From NCBI RefSeq assembly GCF_001422725.1, contig NZ_LMMA01000012.1, forward strand, positions 180,967-244,966: a stretch of DNA of 64,000 nt. The letters are read 5' to 3'. Made by a program: the position numbers and the translations under genes. The stretch's first letter is position 1. Each line of letters opens with the position of its first letter. The DNA is from Flavobacterium sp. Leaf82. Lineage in GTDB: Bacteria; Bacteroidota; Bacteroidia; Flavobacteriales; Flavobacteriaceae. Under the pieces are notes generated by a model, which saw only the letters and a program-made list of their open reading frames with translations, did no database searches and had not been told where the DNA came from. Below, piece by piece: positions 33,953 through 44,637 of the stretch.

Positions 33953-35803
33953 ATGTGTGGAATTGTTGGATACATTGGCCATAGAGAGGCTTATCCTATA
34001 GTTATAAAAGGATTAAAGCGGCTTGAGTACAGAGGATATGACAGTGCAGGTGTCATGTTATATGATAATGAAAATGGAGTAAAAGTTTGTAAAACAAAAG
34101 GTAAGGTTTCTGATCTTGAAGAAAAAGCAAAAGAAGATCTTACTACAAACGGAAATATTGGAATAGGGCATACACGTTGGGCAACACATGGTGTTCCAAA
34201 TGATGTAAACTCGCATCCGCATCTTTCTAATTCAGGAGAGTTGGTGATTATTCATAATGGAATAATTGAGAATTATGCTCCGCTTAAAGAAGAATTAATA
34301 AAAAGAGGTTATACTTTTAAGTCAGATACTGATACTGAAGTTTTAGTAAACTTAATTGAAGAAGTTCAAAAGAAAGAAGGAATAAAATTAGGGAAAGCAG
34401 TTCAGATTGCTTTAAATCAAGTAGTAGGAGCTTATGCAATTGCTGTTTTTGATAAAAAAAACCCTAACGAAATTGTTGCTGCAAGATTAGGAAGTCCGTT
34501 AGCGATTGGTGTTGGAGAAGGTGAATATTTTATTGCTTCTGATGCTTCGCCTTTTATCGAATATACTTCGAATGCGATTTATCTTGAAGATGGTGAAATG
34601 GCAAATATTAGATTGCATAAACCTCTTAAAGTTAGAAAGATTAAAGACGACTCTTTAGTAGATCCATATATTCAGGAACTTCAAATGAATTTGGAGCAAA
34701 TCGAAAAAGGAGGTTATGATCATTTCATGCTTAAAGAAATCTATGAGCAGCCAAGCGTAATTAAAGATACTTACAGAGGAAGACTTCATGCAAATGAAGG
34801 AATTGTTCAAATGGCTGGTGTTGAGGATAATTTGGAAAAATTTCTTAATGCTGACAGAATAATTATTGTGGCTTGTGGTACTTCATGGCATGCAGGTTTA
34901 GTAGCAGAGTATATTTTCGAAGAGTTTACACGTATTCCTGTTGAAGTAGAATATGCTTCTGAATTTAGATACAGAAACCCAATTATTAATAAAAATGACG
35001 TAGTTATCGCAATTTCTCAATCAGGAGAAACAGCAGATACTATGGCTGCTATTAAACTGGCAAAAGAAAACGGTGCTTTTGTTTTTGGAGTTTGTAATGT
35101 AGTTGGATCTTCTATTTCAAGAGAAAGTCATGCAGGTGCTTATACACACGCAGGACCGGAAATTGGAGTAGCTTCTACAAAAGCATTTACAACTCAAATC
35201 ACAGTTTTGACTATGATCGCATTGCGTTTAGGTAAAGCTAAGGGCACTTTGTCAAATACTGATTTTCATACCTATTTACAGGAGTTAGAAATAATCCCTG
35301 AAAAAGTTGCAGAAGCATTGCAAACAAACGACAGAGCAAAAGAGATTGCTGCAGTCTTTAAAGATGCGCCAAACTGTTTATATTTAGGTCGTGGATATAA
35401 TTTTCCGGTTGCATTAGAAGGAGCTTTAAAGCTTAAAGAGATTTCTTATATTCATGCTGAAGGATATCCTGCAGCTGAAATGAAACACGGTCCAATTGCT
35501 TTAATTGATGAACATATGCCGGTTATCGTTATTGCACCTAAACAAGGTCACTACGATAAAATTGTAAGTAACATTCAGGAAATTAAATCTAGAAGCGGTA
35601 AAATTATCGCTGTAGTTACTAAAGGTGATACTCAGGTTCGTGAGTTAGCAGATTATGTAATTGAGATTCCTGAAACTTCAGATGCATTGTCTCCATTAAT
35701 TACAACTATACCTTTGCAGTTACTTTCGTACTACATTGCTGTAATGAGAGGTTGTAATGTTGATCAACCCCGTAACTTAGCAAAATCAGTTACTGTAGAA
35801 TAA
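33953..35803 (+). CDS. glmS: Glutamine--fructose-6-phosphate aminotransferase (isomerising)
   Basis: 616 residues, normal. GlmS converts fructose-6-phosphate and glutamine to glucosamine-6-phosphate, the first step to UDP-GlcNAc for peptidoglycan and LPS. Cys2 after Met removal (MCGIVGYIGH) is the glutaminase nucleophile. The glutaminase domain includes GHTRWATHG and HNGIIENY. Two SIS domains follow (CGTSWHAGLVAEY, SQSGETADT, and the terminal DQPRNLAKSVTVE with the conserved Lys). Last gene of a unit starting at 31492; terminator follows. Confidence 0.98.
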   Translation: MCGIVGYIGHREAYPIVIKGLKRLEYRGYDSAGVMLYDNENGVKVCKTKGKVSDLEEKAKEDLTTNGNIGIGHTRWATHGVPNDVNSHPHLSNSGELVIIHNGIIENYAPLKEELIKRGYTFKSDTDTEVLVNLIEEVQKKEGIKLGKAVQIALNQVVGAYAIAVFDKKNPNEIVAARLGSPLAIGVGEGEYFIASDASPFIEYTSNAIYLEDGEMANIRLHKPLKVRKIKDDSLVDPYIQELQMNLEQIEKGGYDHFMLKEIYEQPSVIKDTYRGRLHANEGIVQMAGVEDNLEKFLNADRIIIVACGTSWHAGLVAEYIFEEFTRIPVEVEYASEFRYRNPIINKNDVVIAISQSGETADTMAAIKLAKENGAFVFGVCNVVGSSISRESHAGAYTHAGPEIGVASTKAFTTQITVLTMIALRLGKAKGTLSNTDFHTYLQELEIIPEKVAEALQTNDRAKEIAAVFKDAPNCLYLGRGYNFPVALEGALKLKEISYIHAEGYPAAEMKHGPIALIDEHMPVIVIAPKQGHYDKIVSNIQEIKSRSGKIIAVVTKGDTQVRELADYVIEIPETSDALSPLITTIPLQLLSYYIAVMRGCNVDQPRNLAKSVTVE

Positions 35804-35826
35804 ACAGATTAAAATATTTATATGTT

Positions 35827-35860
35827 AAAAAAGCGAGATTTAGGTCTCGCTTTTTTTTAT
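35827..35860 (+). terminator. Terminator after glmS
   Basis: Stem aaaaagcgaga / tctcgcttttt with a T-run. Confidence 0.93.
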
Positions 35861-36107
35861 TGTCATATTTTTTTTCTTCAAGGTGTATTTTTATTAAATC
35901 CTCATTTTTTTAATTAAAAATAATATGTATGCATAGTATTGAGGGTTTTGGAACTTTGATATTTGATTTTAATTTAATAAATCTAATTGATGAATAGTTA
36001 AAATTGTAACGAAATTAATATAGAATATTGATTTTATTTAACATTTTTTTATTAATATCAAAATTATTTGTATTTTGGCTATATAAACTAACCAAAAACA
36101 AACCTAA

Positions 36108-38900
36108 ATGAGAGTATATTTACTAATTATGTTGTTTTTCAGCGGAATATCCTTCGCTCAGAATACAATTACCGGTTCTGTTACTGATAGTAACAAACAA
36201 TCTATTCCTGGCGCTAATGTTAGTGTTGTAGGAGAACGAAGCGGTACTTCAACCGACTTTGATGGTACATTTAAACTAAGTACTTCTGCAAAATTACCGG
36301 TGACGATCAAAGTATCGGCAGTGGGATTTGAATCCAAAACGATTAATGTAACGTCGACAAATCAAAAAGTAGATGTGGTTTTAAAAGATGAAGAAACAAA
36401 ACTGGATGAAATTGTTGTTTCTGCTTCGAGGACTCCTGAAAGAGTAATTGAGTCACCTGTTACTATTGAAAGGATGGGAATTCAGGAAATTAGAAATACG
36501 ACTGCACCAACTTTTTATGATGGTTTGGAAAATTTAAAAGAGGTTAATTTTAATACGAGTAGTATTTCGTTTAAATCTATTAATACCCGTGGTTTTGCTT
36601 CTGTAGCTAATACACGTTTCATGCAATTAGTTGACGGAATGGATAACTCTTCTCCGGCTTTAAACTTTGTATTAGGGAATTTAATTGGAATCTCTGATAT
36701 AGATGTAGCTAATGTAGAACTTTTGCCAGGTGCATCTTCTGCACTTTACGGGGCAAATGCTTTTAATGGTATTATGTTTATGAATAGTAAAAGTCCTTTT
36801 ACAAATGAAGGAATTAGCGTTTACTACAAATATGGTCAGACAACTCAAAAAGCTGCCGGAACAAATGATTATAATGATTTTGGAATTAGAGCTGCAAAAG
36901 CTTTTACAAAACATTTTGCTTTAAAAGCGAACTTCACTTATATGGAAGCAACAGAGTGGATTGCTGCCGATACAAGAAGTATGACCGGAGGTTCTATTGG
37001 TCATGCTAATAATCAAAATTATGATGGATTAAATATTTACGGTGACGAGGTAACTACTTTTATCCCGAATGTTGGACAAGTAAGCAGAACCGGATACCGT
37101 GAACAAGATCTGACTGATAATAAGGTAAAAAATATAAAAGCAGATTTTTCTGCTCACATTCGACCTTTTGCTGATGATACAGAAATTATCATGCAATATA
37201 AAATTGGTTTAGGTAGTACCATTTACCAAGGTGCGAATAGATATGCTTTGAAGGACTTCATGATGCAACAAGGAAAAGTTGAAGTAAAAGGAAAAAACTT
37301 TTTTGCTAGAGTATATGCTACTGACGAAGATGCAGGGAATTCATATGATATGAGATTTGCTGCATGGAATGTAAATAGAGCTGCAAAATCAGATCAGGAA
37401 TGGTTTACAAATTATGCAACAGCTTATCAATTATCTGGTGCTGTTATGGGAACTAATGCAAATGAGTCTGCTGCAATCGCAAGGAATTTTGCAGATTATA
37501 ATGTGCTTCCTGCACAAATTTCATTTATTCCTAAACCTAAAGGTTCTGCCAGATTTGAGCCGGGTTCTGCTCAGTTTAATAACGCACTTACAACGGTTAT
37601 TTCTAATCCTGATTTAACTCAGGGAGCAAAATTTATTGATCACTCAAAATTATATCACTCTGATGTGAATTATAATTTTAGAGACATGATTAAATGGGCA
37701 GAAATTCAGGTTGGGGGTTCCTGGAGAGAATATGTAATGAATTCTGAAGGAACTATCTTTACAGATTACGACGGACCAATTAGCTACAGAGAATATGGTG
37801 CTTATGGTCAGTTGACTAAAAAATTCATGGATGACAGATTAAAATTCACTGGATCTTTGCGTTACGATAAGAGTCAAAACTTTGATGGTAATCTTTCGCC
37901 AAGAGTTTCATTTGTGTATTCTGCAGGAGAATCAAAAAGACATAACTTCAGATTGTCTTATCAAACAGGTTTCCGTAATCCAACAACACAAGATCAATAC
38001 ATTGGTTTAGATTTAGGGCCATTCGCGTTAATTGGTTCGGCTCCTGAAAATTTAGATCGCTTTCAGGAAACTGTAAATGTAAGTGCGGCAGGACAAACAA
38101 TCGCGGGACAGCCTGCTACAATTGCAATGTCTGGTCAAAATGCATATCGTAATGCATATACAGTAGCCTCTGTTCAGGCATTTGCTGCTTCGGCTAATCC
38201 TGCAGATCTTAAAGTGGCTAATATCGGATTGGTAAAACCTGAGCAAGTTCAGGCTTTCGAAGTAGGATATCGTTCTGTAGTTCAAAATGATTTATCAATC
38301 GATTTGAATGCCTACTATAATATTTACAATGATTTCATGAACACTGCCAGAGTAATATCTCCTTATTACGGAACAGTAGGAACTGATGCGACAAATCCAT
38401 CTGTACAACAAACATATCAAGCATTAGCTTTTGGAGACAGACGAGTGTATCAGGTATATACTAATACTACCGCTCAGGTTTCTTCATTAGGGTTTGGAGT
38501 TGGTTTGTCTAAAAAAGTATATAAAGATTTTGAAGTAGGTGCTAATTATAACTACGCACAATTTGATTTTAATCAGGCAGATGATCCAAGTTTCATAGCA
38601 GGTTTTAATACGCCAAAACATAGAATTAAAGCTTCTCTTGGAAATGCCAAAGTGATTAAAAATTTAGGTTTTAATGTTAATGTAAGATGGAATACAGAAT
38701 ATTTATGGCAATCTTCTTTTGGAGATGGAATTGTTCCTGAAAACACGGTGCTTGATGCTCAGATAAATTATGCTGTGACAAAATGGAAATCAGTTTTTAA
38801 AGTTGGAGCAACAAACCTTTTTGGATCAGATTATATTCAGGTAATTGGTGCAGGAGCAATTGGTCAGCAATGGTTTGTTTCCTGGACGATTAATCCATAA
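36108..38900 (+). CDS. TonB-dependent outer-membrane receptor
   Basis: 930 residues. Signal peptide (1-17, ending SFAQ). Residues about 20-95 are a carboxypeptidase-regulatory-like beta-sandwich (TGSVTDSNKQSIPGANVSVV). A TonB-box-like stretch (ETKLDEIVVSA) leads to the plug domain (about 110-225, with NTRGFASVANTRFMQLVDGM and VELLPGASSALYGANAFNG). The remaining ~700 residues form a 22-strand barrel ending in an aromatic residue pattern (QQWFVSWTINP). It imports a ligand using TonB/ExbBD energy; substrate unknown. No SusD homologue follows; instead a GDSL lipoprotein does. Confidence 0.93.
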   Translation: MRVYLLIMLFFSGISFAQNTITGSVTDSNKQSIPGANVSVVGERSGTSTDFDGTFKLSTSAKLPVTIKVSAVGFESKTINVTSTNQKVDVVLKDEETKLDEIVVSASRTPERVIESPVTIERMGIQEIRNTTAPTFYDGLENLKEVNFNTSSISFKSINTRGFASVANTRFMQLVDGMDNSSPALNFVLGNLIGISDIDVANVELLPGASSALYGANAFNGIMFMNSKSPFTNEGISVYYKYGQTTQKAAGTNDYNDFGIRAAKAFTKHFALKANFTYMEATEWIAADTRSMTGGSIGHANNQNYDGLNIYGDEVTTFIPNVGQVSRTGYREQDLTDNKVKNIKADFSAHIRPFADDTEIIMQYKIGLGSTIYQGANRYALKDFMMQQGKVEVKGKNFFARVYATDEDAGNSYDMRFAAWNVNRAAKSDQEWFTNYATAYQLSGAVMGTNANESAAIARNFADYNVLPAQISFIPKPKGSARFEPGSAQFNNALTTVISNPDLTQGAKFIDHSKLYHSDVNYNFRDMIKWAEIQVGGSWREYVMNSEGTIFTDYDGPISYREYGAYGQLTKKFMDDRLKFTGSLRYDKSQNFDGNLSPRVSFVYSAGESKRHNFRLSYQTGFRNPTTQDQYIGLDLGPFALIGSAPENLDRFQETVNVSAAGQTIAGQPATIAMSGQNAYRNAYTVASVQAFAASANPADLKVANIGLVKPEQVQAFEVGYRSVVQNDLSIDLNAYYNIYNDFMNTARVISPYYGTVGTDATNPSVQQTYQALAFGDRRVYQVYTNTTAQVSSLGFGVGLSKKVYKDFEVGANYNYAQFDFNQADDPSFIAGFNTPKHRIKASLGNAKVIKNLGFNVNVRWNTEYLWQSSFGDGIVPENTVLDAQINYAVTKWKSVFKVGATNLFGSDYIQVIGAGAIGQQWFVSWTINP

Positions 38901-38987
38901 TTATAAAAGTAGATGAAGCAGGGTTTCTTTCTTTTTGTTTTTTGAATAAATGAAGTAGAAAGACGTAATAATTTTAAACTTAATGAC

Positions 38988-40559
38988 ATGATAAAAAATA
39001 TGAAATGGCTATTATTGGTTTCTTTAACCTTTATGGCGTGTAATAATGATGATAATAACGATACTCCTGCCGAAGTTCCGGTTGTTCCCGGATCTGCGGT
39101 TTTTACAAAATACATAGCACTTGGAGATTCTTTTGCTGCAGGTTATAGTGATAATGCTCTTTTCAAAAAAGGTCAGGAAGGAGCATATACTAATATTTTA
39201 GCGCAACAATTTGCTGCGGCTGGCGGTGGTGCTTTTACAACACCATTTATGAATGATAACATTGGAGGTCTGGTTTTTGGAGGTCAGTTAAATCCGGCGT
39301 TTGGTCCCAGATTGTACTTTAACGGTGTGGCTCCTGTTCCGGTAACTGGTACGCCAACGACAGAGGTAATGACACATCTTACGGGATCGTTTAGCAATTT
39401 AGGAATTCCCGGTGCAAAAAGTTTCCACTTGGTGGCGGCAGGTTATGGTAGTCCGGCAGGACTTGCTATAAATGCAGCAAATCCTTATTTTGTTCGATTT
39501 GCAAGTTCACCTTCGACTTCTGTTTTGGCAGATGCTGTCGTGCAAAATCCAACTTTCTTTTCTTTATTTATTGGAGGGAATGATGTTTTGGCTTATGCTA
39601 CTTCAGGAGGAGTTGGAAAAGATCAGACAGGAAATGTGAATCCGGCAACTTATGGAAGTAATGATATTACAGATCCAACTGTTTTTGCGAACGTTTTTTC
39701 GACTTTAACAACAACTTTGACTGCCAAGGGAGCAAAAGGCGTTGTGGCGAATTTGCCTTATATTACTGCTTTGCCTTATTTTATAACAGTTCCTTATAAC
39801 CCGCTTACTGCAAAATCACTTGGAGCTGATAACGAAGCTGTTGGAAAAGCAACAATCCAGGCTTTAAATGCACAGCTATATGGTCCTTTAAAACAAGCTT
39901 TGACAGCTTTTAGTGCAGGCGACAGAATTAACTTGTTGTCTGAAACGGTTGCAAACCCTGTATTAATAAAAGATGAAAGTTTACCTAATTTATCAGCACA
40001 GTTAACGGCTGCATTCACTCCAACATTAGGAGCGCAAACTGCAGCATTTTATGGGACAGTATTTGGACAAGCAAGACAAGCAAAAGCGACAGATCTTGTA
40101 GTTTTACCTACAAGAACAGCTATTGGTGCGGCGCCTGTTGCCAGTGATTCCGGACTTGGAATTGCACCGCCTGCTCCGTTAAATAAATTTGGAGTAACAT
40201 ATCCGTTGCAGGATAAACATGTTTTGATTCCGGCGGAAATTGCAGAAATCAAAAAAGCGACTGATGCTTATAATGTAACGATAGAAGCAGTTGCAAAAGA
40301 AAAAGGTTTGGCTTTTGTTGATACAAGAGCAGTTTTAACACAATTGTCCAGTGGAGGAATTCGCTTTGGGAATTTTACCATGTCGGCGACTTATGTAACC
40401 GGAGGAGCATTTTCGCTTGACGGTATTCATCCAAGTGCAAGAGGATATGGCTTAATTGCGAATATTTTTATAGATGCCATCAATGTAAAATATGGTTCAA
40501 CGTTGCGTCATGTAGATTTGGGTTCATATCCAATTCAATATCCCGCAACGATACAATAA
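38988..40559 (+). CDS. SGNH/GDSL hydrolase lipoprotein
   Basis: 523 residues. Signal peptide with lipobox FMAC (Cys18), so an outer-membrane lipoprotein. GDSL blocks: block I YIALGDSFAAGY with Ser48, block III FIGGNDVL with Gly and Asn of the oxyanion hole, and block V DGIHPSARGYGLIAN with the Asp-x-x-His catalytic pair near 480. It is therefore a complete esterase/lipase-type active site. 87 bases after the TonB receptor, so it probably releases or binds the compound imported by the receptor (inference). The substrate is unknown. Confidence 0.9.
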   Translation: MIKNMKWLLLVSLTFMACNNDDNNDTPAEVPVVPGSAVFTKYIALGDSFAAGYSDNALFKKGQEGAYTNILAQQFAAAGGGAFTTPFMNDNIGGLVFGGQLNPAFGPRLYFNGVAPVPVTGTPTTEVMTHLTGSFSNLGIPGAKSFHLVAAGYGSPAGLAINAANPYFVRFASSPSTSVLADAVVQNPTFFSLFIGGNDVLAYATSGGVGKDQTGNVNPATYGSNDITDPTVFANVFSTLTTTLTAKGAKGVVANLPYITALPYFITVPYNPLTAKSLGADNEAVGKATIQALNAQLYGPLKQALTAFSAGDRINLLSETVANPVLIKDESLPNLSAQLTAAFTPTLGAQTAAFYGTVFGQARQAKATDLVVLPTRTAIGAAPVASDSGLGIAPPAPLNKFGVTYPLQDKHVLIPAEIAEIKKATDAYNVTIEAVAKEKGLAFVDTRAVLTQLSSGGIRFGNFTMSATYVTGGAFSLDGIHPSARGYGLIANIFIDAINVKYGSTLRHVDLGSYPIQYPATIQ

Positions 40560-40578
40560 ACATCAATTATTTAGTAAG

Positions 40579-40614
40579 AAAGCCACTCATTTGCAAAATG
40601 TGCTGGCTTTTTTA
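40579..40614 (+). terminator. Terminator after the GDSL gene
   Basis: Stem aaagcca / tggcttt with an inner catttgcaaaatg hairpin, followed by a T-run. Confidence 0.8.
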
Positions 40615-40699
40615 TTTTTGTTAAAAAATGCTTTTTTCGGTATTTGAAGCCTGAGTTTTAGGAATCAAACAAAATAATAGTATTTTTTATAAAAAAAAA

Positions 40700-40729
40700 T
40701 TGATTTTATATTTTAAAAAATTATCTTTG
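40700..40729 (+). promoter_or_regulatory. Promoter of atpD-atpC
   Basis: TTG at 40700-40702, 19 bases, then TATCTTTG at 40722-40729. This is an exact match to the Bacteroidota primary-sigma promoter (-33 TTG, -7 TAnnTTTG). It is the best promoter in the window and gives a leader of about 55 bases before the atpD ATG. Confidence 0.85.
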
Positions 40730-40787
40730 CGCTCTGAAAAAAGAGGTATTTTCGATAAACCTAAATAGCTATTTAATAAATACATAA

Positions 40788-42302
<1,515 letters not shown>

Positions 42303-42366
42303 TCTAGTTTTCAGTATTCTGTCACAGTATTCAGTACTGAGACTGTTAACTGAGACTGTAAACTAA
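42303..42366. repeat. CAGT/ACTG-word palindromic spacer, copy 3
   Basis: Left part tttcagtattctgtcacagt and right part gagactgttaactgagactg are complementary in words. It lies between co-transcribed atpD and atpC and resembles 6784-6900 and 7741-7925, but is shorter. It could tune the atpD:atpC ratio (inference). Confidence 0.72.
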
Positions 42367-42372
42367 AAAAAG

Positions 42373-42654
42373 ATGATTTTAGAAATAGTATCACCAGAGG
42401 CAAAATTATTTTCAGGAGAAGTAACATCTGTTACATTGCCTGGAGTTGATGGAAGCTTTCAAATATTGAATAATCACGCTCCTATTGTTTCTATTCTGGA
42501 AAAAGGAACTGTAAAAATTGCAGCGCCAAGTTTTAATTTTTCTAAAGACGTAGCGAGTAAATTCACGAGAGTAAATGACCAGACTTATACATTAGAGATT
42601 CAGTCGGGAACTATCGAGATGAAAGACAATAAAGTAATTGTTTTAGTTGACTAA
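42373..42654 (+). CDS. atpC: F1Fo ATP synthase epsilon subunit (short form)
   Basis: 93 residues. Matches the N-terminal beta-sandwich of epsilon (MILEIVSPEAKLFSGEVTSV, VDGSFQILNNHAPIVSIL). The C-terminal helical hairpin, which inhibits ATP hydrolysis in E. coli (about 139 residues), is absent, so this form cannot give that type of inhibition. Short epsilons are common in Bacteroidota. 70 bases after atpD. Confidence 0.95.
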   Translation: MILEIVSPEAKLFSGEVTSVTLPGVDGSFQILNNHAPIVSILEKGTVKIAAPSFNFSKDVASKFTRVNDQTYTLEIQSGTIEMKDNKVIVLVD

Positions 42655-42675
42655 GACAATTTTAAAATAATTTTT

Positions 42676-42708
42676 AAAGCCATTCGCTGCGGTGAATGGC
42701 TTTTTTTA
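42676..42708 (+). terminator. Terminator after atpC
   Basis: Stem aaagccattcgc / gtgaatggcttt with a T-run. Confidence 0.92.
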
Positions 42709-42820
42709 TGCTCCATATTTTAATAGAAAACAGTATGCTTGAAATAAAATAATGTCAGAAAATTAACAAAATAGATATAATTAGCGAATAAATCATACAT
42801 TTTTTCTGATGTTTATCTGA

Positions 42821-42828
42821 TATATTTG
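42821..42828 (+). promoter_or_regulatory. Promoter -7 box of small secreted protein gene
   Basis: TATATTTG matches TAnnTTTG, 29 bases before the ATG at 42858. No TTG at the standard upstream distance. Confidence 0.5.
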
Positions 42829-42857
42829 TAAGTGTATTAACATTTAAATAATCTATT

Positions 42858-43148
42858 ATGAAAAAAGTTTTTTTTGGAATGCTGGTAATAGCATTAGGTT
42901 TTGGGACAATGTCGCTAACCACGAATTCTAATAATGTTATTAAAACTTCTGGGAACAATCAGAAAGAAGTTAAAGTTACAAATGTTATAGTAGGACCAAC
43001 ATTCACAGCTCCATGGCTTGGAGATTGTTGTGAATCGCCTCTTGTAGCTATTAATCGAGATATTATTAACCGTGGATATAATCCGGCAACTACTAATTAC
43101 ATAATTAATAGTGTTGGGACTAATACTGTAACCTATACAATTTATTAA
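42858..43148 (+). CDS. Small secreted hypothetical protein with a Cys-Cys pair
   Basis: 96 residues. Residues 1-20 form a signal peptide. The mature part contains WLGDCCESPLVAINRD, with adjacent cysteines that could form a vicinal disulfide or bind metal, and ends in short Thr/Tyr-rich strands (NTVTYTIY). No family recognised. It has its own promoter and terminator, so it is expressed as a single-gene unit, which argues that it is real despite its size. Confidence 0.65.
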   Translation: MKKVFFGMLVIALGFGTMSLTTNSNNVIKTSGNNQKEVKVTNVIVGPTFTAPWLGDCCESPLVAINRDIINRGYNPATTNYIINSVGTNTVTYTIY

Positions 43149-43196
43149 ATACAACTCTATTGCTTTAGTTAATGAATGACAATTCAAAATAAATGA

Positions 43197-43228
43197 AAAA
43201 GCCAAACATTATTGTTTGGCTTTTTTTA
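43197..43228 (+). terminator. Terminator after the small secreted protein gene
   Basis: Stem aaagccaaaca / tgtttggcttt followed by a T-run. Confidence 0.9.
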
Positions 43229-43238
43229 TTTTTGGATA

Positions 43239-43754
43239 ATGATAGATTTACCACAAGACAAATTAGGTTACAGTTCAAACAGGCCTTTCTGGCATTTATT
43301 AATTGCGATTCCTTTGTATATTTTTATGTTTCATACAATCTATAAAACCGCTGAATTGTTTTATGATGGAAGAATATGGTATGCTATTCAGTTTTTGGCT
43401 GCCGTGTTTTTTTTATTTGTTTGTGCTGCAGGACTAACATTTACCAAAAAAGTTTATACTAACTCACAAGAGAAAAAAGTATGCTTTAATTTTTCATTAT
43501 TTGGAATTCCGTTATGTAAAGACACAGTATTTAAGAATATTCAATATGTGTCAGTTTATAAAAACCATACAGATCGTGATTTTGAAGTCAACATTTATCT
43601 CACAGAAACAAAAAAGAAATCAATTTCAGTATATTTAGATTCAAAACAGGCTTTTAAACTGGCAACAAGTATAGCAAACGGATTAGAGGTTAGTTTGCTC
43701 GATGCAACTGAAAAAGGAAACTTTATCTGGATAGAAAATAAAAAACTCAAATAA
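43239..43754 (+). CDS. Hypothetical two-helix membrane protein
   Basis: 171 residues from ATG 43239 (MIDLPQDKLGYSS). The upstream TTG at 43212 is rejected because it lies in the preceding terminator. Two membrane helices lie at about 18-40 and 55-75. The remaining ~95 residues are cytoplasmic, beta-rich and basic (FKNIQYVSVYKNHTDRDFEV), in a pattern like bacterial-PH-type or DUF domains. Family not identified; no catalytic motif seen. Immediately after a terminator, probably a single gene. Confidence 0.7.
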   Translation: MIDLPQDKLGYSSNRPFWHLLIAIPLYIFMFHTIYKTAELFYDGRIWYAIQFLAAVFFLFVCAAGLTFTKKVYTNSQEKKVCFNFSLFGIPLCKDTVFKNIQYVSVYKNHTDRDFEVNIYLTETKKKSISVYLDSKQAFKLATSIANGLEVSLLDATEKGNFIWIENKKLK

Positions 43755-43920
43755 TACAAATCTTACAAATAAGTTTAGGTTTTATTTTTTACTTTTGGAC
43801 TATTAGAATCTCTTTATAAAATATAGATCATTTTATAAAAGCTAAGTAAGCTTTTATTATTTCGCTTTATCGACTTGATAAAGTGAAAATTATTTATGTC
43901 AAATTTTATAAAGAATACAA

Positions 43921-44559
43921 ATGAAAAATATAAAAACAGTTGCTGTTTTAGGCGGTGGCGGAAGAACTGGAAAATATCTTGTAAACCAGTTACTAAAAGA
44001 AGGATTTAGCTTGAAACTTTTGCTAAGAAATCCTCAGGAATTTACAATTCAAAAATCAAATATCGAAATTATTAAAGGAGATGCTATTGATGCCAAAAGT
44101 ATTCAATTGTTACTTGAAGGTTGTGATGCCGTTATAAGTACGATTGGTCAGCGTCAGGGCGAACCTCTTGTAGCAAGTTCAGCAACAAAAAATATTCTGA
44201 ACTCAATGAATGATTTTGGTATAAAAAGATATGTTTTATTGGCGGGATTAAATATAGACACTCCTTTTGATAAAAAAAGTACCAAAACGACTTTGGCAAA
44301 AGAATGGATGAAAACAAATTTTCCTGTAATTCAGGAAGATCGCCAAAAAACGTATGATATTTTGGTAAAAAGTGATGTCAATTGGACACAGGTTCGGGTT
44401 CCGTTTATTGAATTTAGCGACGTGAGTTCTGAGATTTCAATAAGTTTAGACGATTGTTTGGGAGATAAAATTAGCGCAATTGATATCGCCAGATTCATGG
44501 TTCAGGAAATGACCGATTCAAAATTCAGCAGACAATCGCCTTTTATAAGTGCGATTTAA
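43921..44559 (+). CDS. NAD(P)H-binding atypical SDR protein
   Basis: 212 residues, cytoplasmic. Rossmann start VAVLGGGGRTGKYLVNQLL (GxGGRTG-type loop of atypical short-chain dehydrogenases), then IEIIKGDAIDAKSIQLLLEG and CDAVISTIGQRQGEP. This resembles the NAD(P)-binding group that includes flavin reductase/BLVRB-like proteins. There is no Tyr-x-x-x-Lys catalytic pair, as usual for this branch. Substrate unknown. A TACTTTTG box at 43790-43797 may be its promoter. Confidence 0.82.
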   Translation: MKNIKTVAVLGGGGRTGKYLVNQLLKEGFSLKLLLRNPQEFTIQKSNIEIIKGDAIDAKSIQLLLEGCDAVISTIGQRQGEPLVASSATKNILNSMNDFGIKRYVLLAGLNIDTPFDKKSTKTTLAKEWMKTNFPVIQEDRQKTYDILVKSDVNWTQVRVPFIEFSDVSSEISISLDDCLGDKISAIDIARFMVQEMTDSKFSRQSPFISAI

Positions 44560-44570
44560 AAAGCAAATTA

Positions 44571-44602
44571 AAAACAGCGGGCATTATCAAACCCGCTGTT
44601 TA
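44571..44602 (+). terminator. Hairpin before bioF
   Basis: Stem aaacagcggg / cccgctgttt with a 10-base loop. The T-run after it is short (tatttaat), so termination may be partial. Confidence 0.7.
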
Positions 44603-44624
44603 TTTAATATCAACTTCAATTTCA

Positions 44625-44632
44625 TAACTTTG
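44625..44632 (+). promoter_or_regulatory. Promoter -7 box of bioF, implying a leaderless mRNA
   Basis: TAACTTTG matches TAnnTTTG. Its last base is only 5 bases from the bioF ATG at 44638. Because Bacteroidota transcription starts about that far downstream of the box, the mRNA would begin at or next to the start codon. Confidence 0.6.
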
Positions 44633-44637
44633 TTTTT

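Noticed and set aside
43212..43238. TTG start for the membrane protein gene at 43239
   Set aside because: It lies within the terminator stem of the preceding gene.
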